Part shown: positions 35,047 through 46,874 of the stretch, piece by piece | Numbering within the stretch: the stretch's first letter is position 1 | Layout: each line of letters opens with the position of its first letter | NCBI RefSeq assembly: GCF_965118125.1 | Contig: NZ_OZ221287.1 | Location: forward strand, 3,782,001 to 3,846,000 | Reading direction: 5' to 3' | DNA from: Pararobbsia alpina_A | GTDB lineage: Bacteria > Pseudomonadota > Gammaproteobacteria > Burkholderiales > Burkholderiaceae | DNA: 64,000 nucleotides | Made by a program: the position numbers and the translations under genes | Notes under the pieces: generated by a model | The model's database searches: none | What the model was told of the DNA's origin: nothing | What the model saw: only the letters and a program-made list of their open reading frames with translations

Positions 35047-37902
35047 ATGAGCGACAAGAAAGGCGATAAGAAAGCCGACACCAAGCAGACGTCGAAGTAC
35101 CCCGTCAACCTGCTCGACACGCCGTTTCCGATGCGCGGCGACCTGCCCAAGCGCGAGCCGCAATGGGTCAAGGAATGGCAGGAGAACGACCTCTACGGCA
35201 AGATTCGCGCGGCCAGCAAGGGCCGTCCGAAGTTCATCCTCCACGACGGCCCGCCGTACGCGAACGGTGATATTCACCTGGGCCACGCGGTCAACAAGAT
35301 CCTGAAGGACATCGTCGTCAAGTCGCGCAATATGGCCGGCTTCGACGCGCCGTACGTGCCCGGCTGGGACTGCCACGGCATGCCGATCGAAATCCAGATC
35401 GAAAAGCAGTTCGGCAAGTCGCTGCCGGTGGCCGAAGTCCAGCAAAAGGCGCGTGCTTACGCGACCGAGCAGATCGAGCGCCAGAAGGTCGGTTTCCGCC
35501 GGCTCGGCGTGATCGGCGACTGGGACAATCCGTACAAGACCATGGCGTTCGGCAATGAAGCGGGCGAAATCCGCGCGCTCGCGAAGATCATGGAGAAGGG
35601 CTATGTGTTCCGCGGCCTCAAGCCGGTGAACTGGTGCTTCGACTGCGGCTCGGCGCTCGCCGAAGCCGAGGTCGAATATGCCGACAAGGTCGACCCGACG
35701 ATCGACGTCGTCTTCGGCTATGCCGAACCCGAGCGCGTTGCGGCGGCCTTTGGCCTGCCTTCGCTGCCGACGACCGAAGGCGGCATCGTGATCTGGACGA
35801 CGACGCCCTGGACGATCCCGTCGAACCAGGCGCTCAACGTGCACCCCGAGTTCAGCTACAGCCTCGTCAACACGCCGCGCGGCCTGCTGCTGCTCGCGAC
35901 CGAACGCGTCGAGGCCTGCCTGAAGACCTACGACACGACCGGCCACATCATCGCGTCGACGATCGGCGCGAACCTCGCGGGCATCCGCTTCACGCATCCG
36001 CTCGCGAAGGCCGACCCCGGCTACAACCGCACGTCGCCGATCTACGTCGGCGACTACGTCACGCTCGATACGGGTACCGGCATCGTGCACTCGGCGCCGG
36101 CCTACGGTATCGAAGACTTCGTGTCGTGCAAGTCGCACGGCATGGCTGACGCGGACATCCTGAGCCCGGTGCTCGGTGATGGCCACTTCGCCGACAGCCT
36201 GCCGCTGTTCGGCGGGCTCATGATCTGGAAGGCCAACCCGAAGATCGTCGAAGCGCTGCGTCTCGCCGGCTCGTTGCTGCACACCACGAACTACGAGCAC
36301 AGCTACATGCACTGCTGGCGTCACAAGACGCCGATCATCTATCGCGCGACGTCGCAGTGGTTCGCGGGTCTCGACATCGCCCCGAACGACGGTGGCGGCA
36401 CGCTGCGCGAAACCGCGCTCGAAGCGATCGACAACACAGCGTTCTATCCCGCATGGGGCAAGGCACGTCTGCACGCGATGATCGCCAATCGCCCGGACTG
36501 GACGCTGTCGCGTCAACGCCAATGGGGCGTGCCGATGGCGTTCTTCGTGCACAAGGAAACCGGCGAGCTGCATCCGCATACCCCGGCCCTGCTCGAAGAA
36601 ATCGCCAAGCGCGTCGAGAAAGAAGGCATCGAAGCGTGGCAACGCCTGGACGCGCGCGATCTGATCGGCGACGACGTCCAGTACTACGAGAAGAACCGCG
36701 ACACGCTCGACGTCTGGTTCGACTCGGGCACGACGCACTGGCACGTGCTGCGCGGCTCGCATGCGGACTCGCTGCAATGGCCGGCCGATTTGTATCTCGA
36801 AGGCTCGGACCAGCATCGCGGCTGGTTCCACTCGTCGCTGCTTACGGGTGCGATGCTCGACGGCCGTGCGCCGTACAAGGGCTTGCTCACGCACGGCTTC
36901 ACGGTCGATGCGCAGGGCCGCAAGATGTCGAAGTCGCTCGGCAACGGGATCGAACCGCAAGAGATCGCGCAGAAGCTCGGCGCTGAAATCATCCGGCTCT
37001 GGATCGCCGCGACCGACTATTCGGGCGAACTCGCGCTGTCCGAAGAAATCCTCAAGCGCACGTCGGATACGTATCGCCGGATCCGCAACACGGTGCGCTT
37101 CCTGCTCGCGAACCTGTCGGACTTCGACTACGCGAAGCACGCGCTGCCGCCCGAGCAATGGCTCGAGATCGACCGCTATGCCGTCGCGCTCGCCCAGGCT
37201 CAACAAAACGAGTGGCTCGCAAACTACGAGAAGTTCGAGTTCCACCCGATCGTCGCCAAGGTATCGACGTTCTGCTCGGAAGACCTCGGCGGGTTCTATC
37301 TCGACGTGCTCAAGGATCGTCTCTATACGAGCGCGCCCGATGCACCCGCACGCCGTGCCGCGCAAACCGCGCTCTACCATCTGACGCAGGGCCTGCTGCG
37401 CATCGTCGCGCCGTTCCTGTCGTTCACGGCCGAGGAAGCGTGGAAGGTGTTCGCCCCGGGTAACGACACGATCTTCACCGAAGTGTTCTACACGTATCCC
37501 GAGATCGCCGGCAGTGAAGCGCTGCTCGACAAGTGGACGCTGCTGCGCGCAGTACGCGGTGAAGTCACGAAGTCGCTCGAAGACGCACGCGTGGCCGAGC
37601 AGATCGGCTCGTCGCTGCAGGCTGAAGTCACGCTCAAGGCCAACGGTGCACGCCGCGAAGCGCTCGACAGCCTCGGCGACGACCTCAAGTTCGTGCTGAT
37701 CACGTCCGCTGCCACGGTCGAACGCGTGGAATCGGCTGACGACGAAGGTGTCTACGTGCGCCCGTCGTCGTTCGCGAAGTGCGAGCGCTGCTGGCACTAT
37801 CGCGCCGACGTCGGCGCCGACGCCGACGCCGAGCACGCCACGCTCTGTGGCCGCTGCGTGAGCAATCTGTTTGGTGCGGGCGAAACGAGGAGCGCAGCGT
37901 AA
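35047..37902 (+). CDS. ileS: Isoleucyl-tRNA synthetase
   Basis: IleS charges tRNA-Ile. The 951-residue class I enzyme has the HIGH-like GPPYANGDIHLGHAVNKI, the editing domain (CP1) with its large insertion, and KMSKSLGNGIEPQE. The C-terminal zinc site is KCERCWHYRADV with a second pair LCGRCVSN. The start at 35047 (MSDKKGDKKAD) is preferred over an in-frame 20-codon extension. Its stop overlaps the lspA start by one base (TAATG), a conserved ribF-ileS-lspA order. Confidence 0.97.
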   Translation: MSDKKGDKKADTKQTSKYPVNLLDTPFPMRGDLPKREPQWVKEWQENDLYGKIRAASKGRPKFILHDGPPYANGDIHLGHAVNKILKDIVVKSRNMAGFDAPYVPGWDCHGMPIEIQIEKQFGKSLPVAEVQQKARAYATEQIERQKVGFRRLGVIGDWDNPYKTMAFGNEAGEIRALAKIMEKGYVFRGLKPVNWCFDCGSALAEAEVEYADKVDPTIDVVFGYAEPERVAAAFGLPSLPTTEGGIVIWTTTPWTIPSNQALNVHPEFSYSLVNTPRGLLLLATERVEACLKTYDTTGHIIASTIGANLAGIRFTHPLAKADPGYNRTSPIYVGDYVTLDTGTGIVHSAPAYGIEDFVSCKSHGMADADILSPVLGDGHFADSLPLFGGLMIWKANPKIVEALRLAGSLLHTTNYEHSYMHCWRHKTPIIYRATSQWFAGLDIAPNDGGGTLRETALEAIDNTAFYPAWGKARLHAMIANRPDWTLSRQRQWGVPMAFFVHKETGELHPHTPALLEEIAKRVEKEGIEAWQRLDARDLIGDDVQYYEKNRDTLDVWFDSGTTHWHVLRGSHADSLQWPADLYLEGSDQHRGWFHSSLLTGAMLDGRAPYKGLLTHGFTVDAQGRKMSKSLGNGIEPQEIAQKLGAEIIRLWIAATDYSGELALSEEILKRTSDTYRRIRNTVRFLLANLSDFDYAKHALPPEQWLEIDRYAVALAQAQQNEWLANYEKFEFHPIVAKVSTFCSEDLGGFYLDVLKDRLYTSAPDAPARRAAQTALYHLTQGLLRIVAPFLSFTAEEAWKVFAPGNDTIFTEVFYTYPEIAGSEALLDKWTLLRAVRGEVTKSLEDARVAEQIGSSLQAEVTLKANGARREALDSLGDDLKFVLITSAATVERVESADDEGVYVRPSSFAKCERCWHYRADVGADADAEHATLCGRCVSNLFGAGETRSAA

Positions 37903-38396
37903 TGGCGGCATCGCGACAACAACAAGGCGTGCTGATCCCGTGGCTCGGGCTTGCGCTCGTGGTCGTGCTGATCGATCAGGTCACGAAGATCACGATGACC
38001 AAGCTGTTCGCGTATGGCGCAGGCCGCGTGATCACGCCGTTCTTCAATCTCGTGCTGACGTACAACACGGGCGCGGCGTTCAGCTTTCTCGCCGCGTCGG
38101 GCGGCTGGCAACGCTGGTTCTTCACGTTGCTGGCGGTCGCGGCCGCGGTGCTGATCATTGTCCTGCTGCGCAAGCACGGCAATCAGAGCCTGTTCTGCTT
38201 CGCGCTCGCGATGATCCTCGGCGGCGCGATCGGCAACGTGATCGATCGCGCGGTCTATGGCCACGTGATCGACTTTCTCGACTTCCACCTGAACGGCTGG
38301 CACTTCGCGACGTTCAATCTCGCGGACAGCGCGATCACGCTCGGCGCGATCCTGCTGATCATCGACGAGTTGCGGCGCGTCGGCGGTTCGCGCTAG
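37902..38396 (+). CDS. lspA: Lipoprotein signal peptidase (signal peptidase II)
   Basis: LspA cleaves the signal peptide from diacylglyceryl-modified prolipoproteins in the inner membrane. The 164-residue protein has four predicted helices. The catalytic Asp residues sit in GNVIDRAVYGHVIDF and FNLADSAITLGA. The early TYNTGAAFSFL stretch is typical. Its ATG overlaps the ileS stop by one base. The sequence matches the family over its whole length. Confidence 0.97.
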   Translation: MAASRQQQGVLIPWLGLALVVVLIDQVTKITMTKLFAYGAGRVITPFFNLVLTYNTGAAFSFLAASGGWQRWFFTLLAVAAAVLIIVLLRKHGNQSLFCFALAMILGGAIGNVIDRAVYGHVIDFLDFHLNGWHFATFNLADSAITLGAILLIIDELRRVGGSR

Positions 38397-38542
38397 CCGC
38401 ACCCATCTTGCGGGTTCCGGTTATGCTGGCGCCCTGATCTTCGGTTCGGCCGCGAGGCCGGACCCACCCCGTTTTCGATTGAACACAAGACGATGACCCG
38501 CCGGCGCGGCGGGCATCGTACTTCTGCACAGCGAGGCAATAG

Positions 38543-39748
38543 ATGGCGGAGCTCGCAGGAAAACATATCGTCCTCGGACTGACCGGCGGCATCGCCTGCT
38601 ACAAGGTCGCCGAACTCACGCGCCTGCTTACGAAGGCCGGTGCGACGGTTCAGGTCGTCATGACCGAAGCGGCGACGCAGTTCATCACGCCGGTGACCCT
38701 GCAGGCGCTCTCCGGTCGTCCGGTGTACACCAGCCAGTGGGATGCGCGCGTGCCCAACAACATGCCGCATATCGACTTGTCGCGCGAGGCCGACGCGATC
38801 GTGATCGCGCCCGCGTCGACGGATTTCATCGCAAAGCTCGCGCACGGCTTTGCCGACGATCTGCTCTCGACGCTGTGCATCGCGCGCGATTGCCCGCTGC
38901 TCGTCGTGCCGGCGATGAACCGGCAGATGTGGCAGAACCCGGCGACGCAACGCAACGCCAACCAGCTACGCGCCGATGGCGTGCGCGTGCTCGGGCCCGA
39001 CGCGGGCCCGCAGGCGTGCGGTGAGGTCGGCGACGGGCGCATGCTCGAACCCGCTGCCGTCTACTCCGCAATCGTCGCGTTCTTTGCACCCAAGCACCTC
39101 GACGGCAAGCGCGTCGTGATCACCGCGGGCCCGACGTTCGAACCGATCGACCCAGTGCGCGGCATCACGAATCTGTCGAGCGGCAAGATGGGATTTGCGC
39201 TCGCGCGTGCGGCCGCAAACAGCGGCGCCGACGTCACGCTGATCGCCGGCCCGACCGCGCTCGATACGCCGTGGGGTGTCTGGCGGCAGGACGTGCAGAC
39301 GGCCCAGCAGATGCATGACGCCGCGCTCGCTTCCGCTTCGGGCGCCGACCTGTTCATTGCTGTCGCTGCGGTCGCGGATTGGCGCGTCGCGCATGTCAGC
39401 GAACGCAAGATCAAGAAGACCGCCGACGGTACGCCGCCTGCGTTCGAATTCGTCGAGAACCCCGATATTCTCGCGGCGGTCGCTCGTCTGCCCGATGGAC
39501 CGTATTGCGTCGGTTTCGCCGCGGAAAGCGATGATCTCGACGCGAACGCAGCAGCCAAACGCGTGCGCAAGAACGTGCCATTGTTGATCGGCAATGTCGG
39601 TCCCGCGACCTTCGGCCGCGACGAGAACGAAGTCGCGATCTATGACGAACACGGCATCACGCGCCTGCCGCGCGCAGACAAGACCACGCTCGCGACGCTG
39701 CTGATCGAACATATCGCCAAGCGGTTGCCGGGCAGCTTGTTCAGTTGA
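38543..39748 (+). CDS. coaBC: Bifunctional phosphopantothenoylcysteine decarboxylase/synthetase
   Basis: This 401-residue protein makes 4'-phosphopantetheine for coenzyme A. The CoaC flavoprotein domain (residues 1-185) has LGLTGGIACYKVAELTR and the PxMNxxMW motif VVPAMNRQMWQNPATQ. The CoaB domain (about 190-400) has VVITAGPTFEPIDPVRGITNLSSGKMG and the KxKK-like ERKIKKTADG. The downstream dut gene is a common neighbour; here an LLM oxidoreductase gene lies between. Confidence 0.96.
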   Translation: MAELAGKHIVLGLTGGIACYKVAELTRLLTKAGATVQVVMTEAATQFITPVTLQALSGRPVYTSQWDARVPNNMPHIDLSREADAIVIAPASTDFIAKLAHGFADDLLSTLCIARDCPLLVVPAMNRQMWQNPATQRNANQLRADGVRVLGPDAGPQACGEVGDGRMLEPAAVYSAIVAFFAPKHLDGKRVVITAGPTFEPIDPVRGITNLSSGKMGFALARAAANSGADVTLIAGPTALDTPWGVWRQDVQTAQQMHDAALASASGADLFIAVAAVADWRVAHVSERKIKKTADGTPPAFEFVENPDILAAVARLPDGPYCVGFAAESDDLDANAAAKRVRKNVPLLIGNVGPATFGRDENEVAIYDEHGITRLPRADKTTLATLLIEHIAKRLPGSLFS

Positions 39749-39833
39749 ACGGCGCGAGCCTCCTTGTACGCCTGCATCCGTGCACCCATGCGGCGCACGA
39801 TGGTGAAGTGACCGGTCCTTGAAGGATGAACCG

Positions 39834-40841
39834 ATGGTGAAGTTATCAGTCCTCGACCAGACGCCCGTGATCCATGGGCACAGCGCGGCCGACGCCGTTG
39901 CGGCCACGGTCGAACTCGCCCAGCTCGCCGATGACCTCGGCTATACGCGCTACTGGTGCGCCGAGCATCACGGTCTGCGCGGTGTCGCAAATCCGGCGCC
40001 GGAAGTCATGCTTGCGCGCCTGGGCAGCGTGACACGACGCATCCGGCTCGGCTCGGGCGGCGTCATGCTGCCCTACTACGCACCGTTCAAGCTGGCCGAG
40101 CAGTTTCAGATGCTCGAAGCGCTGTTCCCGAACCGGATCGACCTCGGCGTGGGTCGCGCGCCCGGCGGCGACATGAAGACCGCGCAAGCCGTCGCGAATG
40201 GCCACTACGATTTCGGGGAAGACTTCCCGCAACAGGTGGCGGATCTCGTCGGCATCTTCAACGGCACGCTGCCGTCCGAGCATGTCGCGCGCGGTGTGCT
40301 GCTTCAGCCGCAGATCGACACGCGACCGCAGCTATGGATGCTCGGTTCGAGCGAATTTGGCGGATTGCTGGCCGCAAAGCTCGGCATTCGCTTCGCGTTT
40401 GCCCACTTCATCAACGCGCAGTACGGTGAACAAGTCGCGCAGGCTTATCGCGAACGCTTTCAGCCGGACCACGAGGATGCCCCCTACGCCGCGGCCGCTG
40501 TGTTTGTGATCTGCGCCGATACCGACGCTGAAGCGGCCGCGCTGGAAAAGGCGGTCGACTTGCGACGCGTCCAGATGGCCCTTGGCCTGAACGCGCCGAT
40601 CCCTTCGATCGAACAAGGCGGCACGCAGGAATATGGTGCGCGCGAACTCGCGATCATCGAGCACGAGAAAGCCCGAAGCATCATTGGCACACCCGACCGC
40701 GTCGCCGATCGCGTGCGAGCGCTTCAGTCGCGCTTCAACGCGGACGAGCTGATCGTGCTGACCGTCGCGGGCAGCTACGCCGCACGCCTGCGCTCGTATG
40801 AGTTGCTCGCCGATGCGTTCGAGTTGCAGGTGCAGGCTTAG
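39834..40841 (+). CDS. LLM class flavin-dependent oxidoreductase
   Basis: This is a 335-residue bacterial-luciferase-like flavoprotein (TIM barrel). The N-terminus SVLDQTPVIHGHSAADAV and the AEHHGLRGVANPAPEVMLARL segment match the family. So does RIRLGSGGVMLPYYAPFKLAEQFQMLEAL. The ATG at 39834 has AAGGA 8 bases upstream and is preferred over a TTG at 39819. Substrate is unknown; the group includes alkanal monooxygenase-like and MsnO8-type proteins. It interrupts the usual coaBC-dut pair. Confidence 0.88.
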   Translation: MVKLSVLDQTPVIHGHSAADAVAATVELAQLADDLGYTRYWCAEHHGLRGVANPAPEVMLARLGSVTRRIRLGSGGVMLPYYAPFKLAEQFQMLEALFPNRIDLGVGRAPGGDMKTAQAVANGHYDFGEDFPQQVADLVGIFNGTLPSEHVARGVLLQPQIDTRPQLWMLGSSEFGGLLAAKLGIRFAFAHFINAQYGEQVAQAYRERFQPDHEDAPYAAAAVFVICADTDAEAAALEKAVDLRRVQMALGLNAPIPSIEQGGTQEYGARELAIIEHEKARSIIGTPDRVADRVRALQSRFNADELIVLTVAGSYAARLRSYELLADAFELQVQA

Positions 40842-41004
40842 GCGGGACACGATCCGATCTGCGCGCGACGCAATGCAAGATCCGGAACCGCGGTCCAGAC
40901 GGCAATGGATACTGCCGTCAACGCGACACGACGCGCCGGCCTGACGAACTGCCCGGCATTTCGAATCAACCGACCCACAACCTTTCTTTTACCAAGGCAG
41001 CACC

Positions 41005-41451
41005 ATGCATATCGACCTCAAGATCCTCGACGAACGTCTGCGCGACCAACTGCCCCAATACGCGACCCCGGGCAGCGCCGGACTGGATCTGCGCGCCTGC
41101 CTCGATGCGCCGCTCACGCTCGAACCCGGCGCAACAGCGCTGGTGCCGACGGGTCTTGCCATTCACCTCGCCGACCCGGGCTATGCCGCCGTGATCCTGC
41201 CGCGTTCGGGCCTCGGCCATAAGCACGGCATCGTGCTCGGCAATCTCGTGGGTCTGATCGATTCGGATTACCAGGGCCAGCTGATGATCTCGACGTGGAA
41301 CCGCGGCTCGCAGGCCTTTGTCCTGAACCCGTTCGAACGCCTCGCGCAACTCGTCGTGGTGCCGGTCGTCCAGGCCACGTTCAATATCGTCGATGAATTC
41401 GAATCGAGCGAACGCGGCGCGGGCGGGTTTGGAAGTACGGGCAAGGGCTGA
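41005..41451 (+). CDS. dut: dUTP diphosphatase (dUTPase)
   Basis: Dut hydrolyses dUTP to dUMP and pyrophosphate, keeping uracil out of DNA and supplying dTMP synthesis. The 148-residue trimeric type has motif 1 TPGSAGLDLRA, motif 2 PRSGLGHKHG, motif 3 GNLVGLIDSDYQG and the C-terminal P-loop-like GAGGFGSTGKG. Length and motifs are standard. An AAGGCAGCACC Shine-Dalgarno lies upstream of the ATG. Confidence 0.97.
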   Translation: MHIDLKILDERLRDQLPQYATPGSAGLDLRACLDAPLTLEPGATALVPTGLAIHLADPGYAAVILPRSGLGHKHGIVLGNLVGLIDSDYQGQLMISTWNRGSQAFVLNPFERLAQLVVVPVVQATFNIVDEFESSERGAGGFGSTGKG

Positions 41452-41585
41452 ACCTGACCTGCCCCGATTCGCACAGACTCTGTTCTAGCCGGCTTCCTTA
41501 CTGTGACCGGGAGTGGCAGCTGAAAAGATATTGATGCGAGTTCGCGTCGGTATTAATCCTGCCATTTCATTTGGAGGATCAGGCT

Positions 41586-41669
41586 ATCAATATTATTTAT
41601 TTTTATTGAATGATTCGGGATTCAATAACAGGGCCTGGTATTGATTCATGTCAGATTAAAGACATGAAT
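41586..41669. repeat. Nested inverted repeats in AT-rich island
   Basis: Three dyads overlap: ATCAATA/TATTGAT (41586-41592 and 41639-41645), ATTGAAT/ATTCAAT (41605-41611 and 41620-41626), and ATTCATGTC/GACATGAAT (41644-41652 and 41661-41669, perfect 9-bp arms with an 8-base loop). Function is unknown; they could form cruciforms or protein sites. Confidence 0.6.
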
Positions 41670-41742
41670 GGATATGTAATAAAACGCGGGCAGTGGCAAT
41701 AGGCAATCGGCAATGAGTCGCACGCAATAAAGCATGAGCAAT

Positions 41743-41776
41743 AAAAAACGGCGAGGTCTGCACCTCGCCGTTTTGT
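41743..41776. terminator. Bidirectional terminator between dut and clpA
   Basis: AAAACGGCGAGG and CCTCGCCGTTTT form a strong stem around a 6-base loop, flanked by A and T runs on both sides. It lies about 20 bases after the clpA stop on the minus strand and could also stop plus-strand read-through from dut. Confidence 0.9.
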
Positions 41777-41797
41777 TTTCTGCGTCCCGCCCGATCG

Positions 41798-44091
<2,294 letters not shown>

Positions 44092-44095
<4 letters not shown>

Positions 44096-44406
44096 GCTTC
44101 CTCCATCACGCACTGCAGCGGGTGCCCCGCTTGCCGTGCATGGGTAACTACCAGCTCAACCTTGGTTGCCGCGACGTCTCTTGTATAGACCCCGCAAACC
44201 CCTCTGCCCTCACGGTGAACTTTCAGCATGATCTGGGTCGCATTTTCGCGATCCTTGCCAAAATATTCCTGGATCACCATCACGACAAACTCCATCGGCG
44301 TGAAGTCGTCGTTGAGCAGTACCACTTTGTGCATAGACGGCGGCTTTAGCTTCTCTTCCTGCCGCTCCAGCACGGCACCGTCTTGCTTGTCCGGGAAAAT
44401 TGCCAT
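44092..44406 (-). CDS. clpS: ATP-dependent Clp protease adaptor ClpS
   Basis: ClpS binds the ClpA N-domain and delivers N-degron substrates. The 104-residue protein has the conserved core YKVVLLNDDFTP-like HKVVLLNDDFTPMEFVV, with the degron-binding Asp-Asp and Met. The C-terminal segment GVCGVYTRDVAATKVELV is also family-typical. It lies directly upstream of, and overlaps, clpA. It diverges from the cold-shock gene. Confidence 0.96.
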
Positions 44407-44951
44407 ACACCCATTCTAAACAACTCGCGGGAGCCTGCAATCCCGCCAAAACCCCACGCAACATCAGGACTTTAGGTGGCCACAGGCCCCGCTTAACGCA
44501 GTGCTTCGCCGCGCGACGATTCACTGCGCTGCCACCCTTTCCTGACATTGCACCCCGACAATCGTTCGGTACCCCACTGACGCACGGCACAGCTTGCGCA
44601 ACGATCATGCCTCGATTGTGCTCAAGCTGCTTGCCACGCGATGCGCGATTCACGACGTGTCCTATCTTGGTTCGATTATGGCCGTTTTCAAGAGCGCGCG
44701 CTGAGCTTGTCAAAACGGCGTCAATTTGAACGTGCATCGTTCAAATTACCCATGCAATAAGGGGGAATGCTTATCTCGAAAATTTTCTTGACACTCCAAT
44801 AAAGAGCAAGAACAATCAAGCTGGCACTTTTTTCGACAAACAAGAAGAAATGCCGGGTGAGCAGGTACGGACGCGACGGGATTAACCCTCAGGGTTTCGA
44901 ACACGCTCGTGTTTTGCACGTGACAAGAGTCGAGTTACAGGGGAAGTTGGT
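44407..44951. other. Intergenic region between clpS and the cold-shock gene
   Basis: About 545 bases between divergent genes. It holds the clpS upstream region and a candidate promoter with a long (about 130 nt) leader for the cold-shock gene (44788-44951). No other gene is supported. Confidence 0.5.
44788..44816 (+). promoter_or_regulatory. Candidate sigma70 promoter of the cold-shock gene
   Basis: A perfect TTGACA -35 is followed after 17 bases by AACAAT (4 of 6 matches to the -10 consensus). The start of transcription would leave a leader of about 130 bases before the ATG, which is typical of cspA-type genes. Confidence 0.55.
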
Positions 44952-45158
44952 ATGGCAACCGGTACGGTCAAGTGGTTCAACGATGCCAAAGGCTACGGAT
45001 TCATCACCCCGGACGAAGGCGGTGAGGATCTGTTTGCGCACTTTTCGGCAATTCAGATGAATGGCTTCAAGACGCTGAAGGAAGGTCAGAAGGTGACGTT
45101 CGACGTGGTGCAAGGCCCCAAGGGCAAGCAAGCCTCGAACATCCAGGCACCGGCCTAA
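44952..45158 (+). CDS. cspA: Cold-shock protein (CspA family)
   Basis: This single-stranded nucleic-acid binding RNA chaperone has 68 residues. It contains both RNP motifs: KGYGFITP (RNP1) and DLFAHF (RNP2-like). The start MATGTVKWFNDAKGYGFI and end KGKQASNIQAP are characteristic of proteobacterial Csp proteins. A long leader and a strong TTGACA element precede it. Its expression could be regulated post-transcriptionally, as in E. coli cspA, but that is inference. Confidence 0.95.
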   Translation: MATGTVKWFNDAKGYGFITPDEGGEDLFAHFSAIQMNGFKTLKEGQKVTFDVVQGPKGKQASNIQAPA

Positions 45159-45200
45159 GGCCAAACCCCGCAGGGGGGTGCTTTTGCTTTATCGATTGGC

Positions 45201-45231
45201 AAACCCGGCGCGTTGAGCGCCGGGTTTTTTT
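45201..45231 (+). terminator. Terminator after the cold-shock gene
   Basis: AACCCGGCGC and GCGCCGGGTT form a 10-bp stem around GTTGA, followed by a run of T. It lies about 45 bases downstream of the cold-shock stop. Confidence 0.9.
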
Positions 45232-45364
45232 GTTGCCCGCCTTATCCGTATTAACGGCAGGATTCCTGAAAACTGAAACCCCGGTTTCAATAACGGTGTT
45301 TTAGGCAAGGCAGACACTCGCGATCGTTCGCGTCGAACCCTGAACGATCGCAGCGAGTGTGCGC

Positions 45365-46612
45365 TTACATATTCTCGATCATGACCTGACCGAAGCCCGA
45401 GCACGAGACCTGCACGGCGCCTTCCATCAGGCGCGCGAAGTCATACGTCACGCGCTTCTGCTGAATCGACGTTTCCATTGAGCGAATGATGATGTCGGCC
45501 GCTTCCGTCCAGCCCATGTGCCGCAACATCATTTCGGCCGACAGAATGACCGAACCCGGATTCACGTAATCCATGCCGGCGTATTTCGGGGCCGTGCCGT
45601 GCGTGGCCTCGAACATCGCCACCGAATCCGACATATTCGCGCCCGGTGCGATGCCGATGCCGCCGACTTGCGCGGCAACCGCATCCGAAATGTAGTCACC
45701 GTTCAGATTCAACGTCGCAATCACGTCATATTCGGCAGGCCGCATCAGGATCTGTTGCAGGAATGCATCGGCGATCACGTCCTTGATGACGATGTCAGCG
45801 CCATTCGGATTCTTGACCCGCATCCACGGACCGCCGTCAATCAGCTCGCCGCCGAACTCCTTCTGTGCCAGCGCATAGCCCCAGTCGCGGAACGCGCCTT
45901 CGGTGAACTTCATGATATTGCCCTTGTGGACGAGGCTCACCGAGCGGCGACCGTTGTCGATCGCATACTGGATGGCCTTGCGGACCAGCCGCTCCGTCCC
46001 TTCCCGCGAAACCGGCTTGACGCCGAGGCCCGAGGTTTCCGGAAAACGGAACTTGGCGCCCATCTCGTCCTGCAGGAACTTGATGACCTTTTTGGCCTGC
46101 GGCGTATCGGCCGCCCACTCGATGCCCGCGTAGATGTCTTCCGAGTTTTCGCGGAAGATCACCATATTCGTCTTGTCCGGTTCGCGCAGGGGTGAAGGCA
46201 CGCCCTTGAAATACTGCACCGGGCGCAGACACACATAGAGGTCGAGCTCCTGGCGCAAGGTCACGTTGAGCGAACGGATGCCACCACCCACCGGCGTCGT
46301 CAGCGGCCCCTTGATCGACACGATGTACTCGCGCACCGCATCGAGCGTTTCATCAGGCATCCAGACGTTCTCGCCGTAGACCCGGGTCGCCTTTTCGCCG
46401 GCGAAAATCTCCATCCACGACAGCTTGCGCTTGCCGCCGTACGCCTTCTCGACAGCCGCATCCACGACCTTCAGCATGACTGGCGTGACGTCCACCCCGA
46501 CGCCATCACCCTCGATATACGGGATGATCGGCGTGTCCGACACATTGAGCGAAAAGTCCTTGTTGACGGTGATCTTGTCACCAGCCGGAACCTTGATGTG
46601 CTGATACGGCAT
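45365..46612 (-). CDS. icd: Isocitrate dehydrogenase (NADP+)
   Basis: Icd oxidatively decarboxylates isocitrate to 2-oxoglutarate in the TCA cycle. The 415-residue protein has the substrate loop RSLNVTLRQELDLYVCLRPV with the regulatory/phosphorylatable Ser, IPYIEGDGVGVDVTP and the C-terminal EATHGTAPKYAGMDYVNPGS. The start at 46612 has GGAG six bases upstream, so a longer frame to 46711 is rejected. It is monocistronic, ending near the cold-shock gene terminator region. The dimeric NADP-dependent type is favoured by length. Confidence 0.95.
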   Translation of the reverse strand: MPYQHIKVPAGDKITVNKDFSLNVSDTPIIPYIEGDGVGVDVTPVMLKVVDAAVEKAYGGKRKLSWMEIFAGEKATRVYGENVWMPDETLDAVREYIVSIKGPLTTPVGGGIRSLNVTLRQELDLYVCLRPVQYFKGVPSPLREPDKTNMVIFRENSEDIYAGIEWAADTPQAKKVIKFLQDEMGAKFRFPETSGLGVKPVSREGTERLVRKAIQYAIDNGRRSVSLVHKGNIMKFTEGAFRDWGYALAQKEFGGELIDGGPWMRVKNPNGADIVIKDVIADAFLQQILMRPAEYDVIATLNLNGDYISDAVAAQVGGIGIAPGANMSDSVAMFEATHGTAPKYAGMDYVNPGSVILSAEMMLRHMGWTEAADIIIRSMETSIQQKRVTYDFARLMEGAVQVSCSGFGQVMIENM

Positions 46613-46874
46613 AGTCGACTCCAGATGATCTTCTTGGGTGCAGTTCGGGGGAGAGGGCGGATCGTGTTGCACGCCTGCGCGTGCGTGCTGCGCACAGCTT
46701 GTTTGCGGCAATCCAGCTGGCGGCTATTCTAGCCCACGCCTGCGGGAGACTCGCTGCGGCGATCGAATCGGTTGGCGCACAAGTCTTATATAAGACCCAG
46801 GAATAGCGTGGGCCATTATGAAGTAAACTCCGGGCCTCTGCCATGCGCTGCTGCTTGCCGGCCTGCTTCTCACC

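Larger units (their letters stand above)
41452..41797. other. AT-rich intergenic region between dut and clpA
   Basis: About 345 bases contain no gene. Roughly 41520-41740 is strikingly AT-rich compared with the surrounding genes. It carries nested inverted repeats (see 41586-41669). The clpA terminator lies at 41743-41776. Confidence 0.6.

Noticed and set aside
34360..37911. A very long open frame (1183 codons) on the minus strand over ribF and ileS
   Set aside because: It lies antisense to two certain genes and has an Arg/Ala/Asp/Val-rich composition typical of shadows of GC-rich coding DNA. No family motif is visible.
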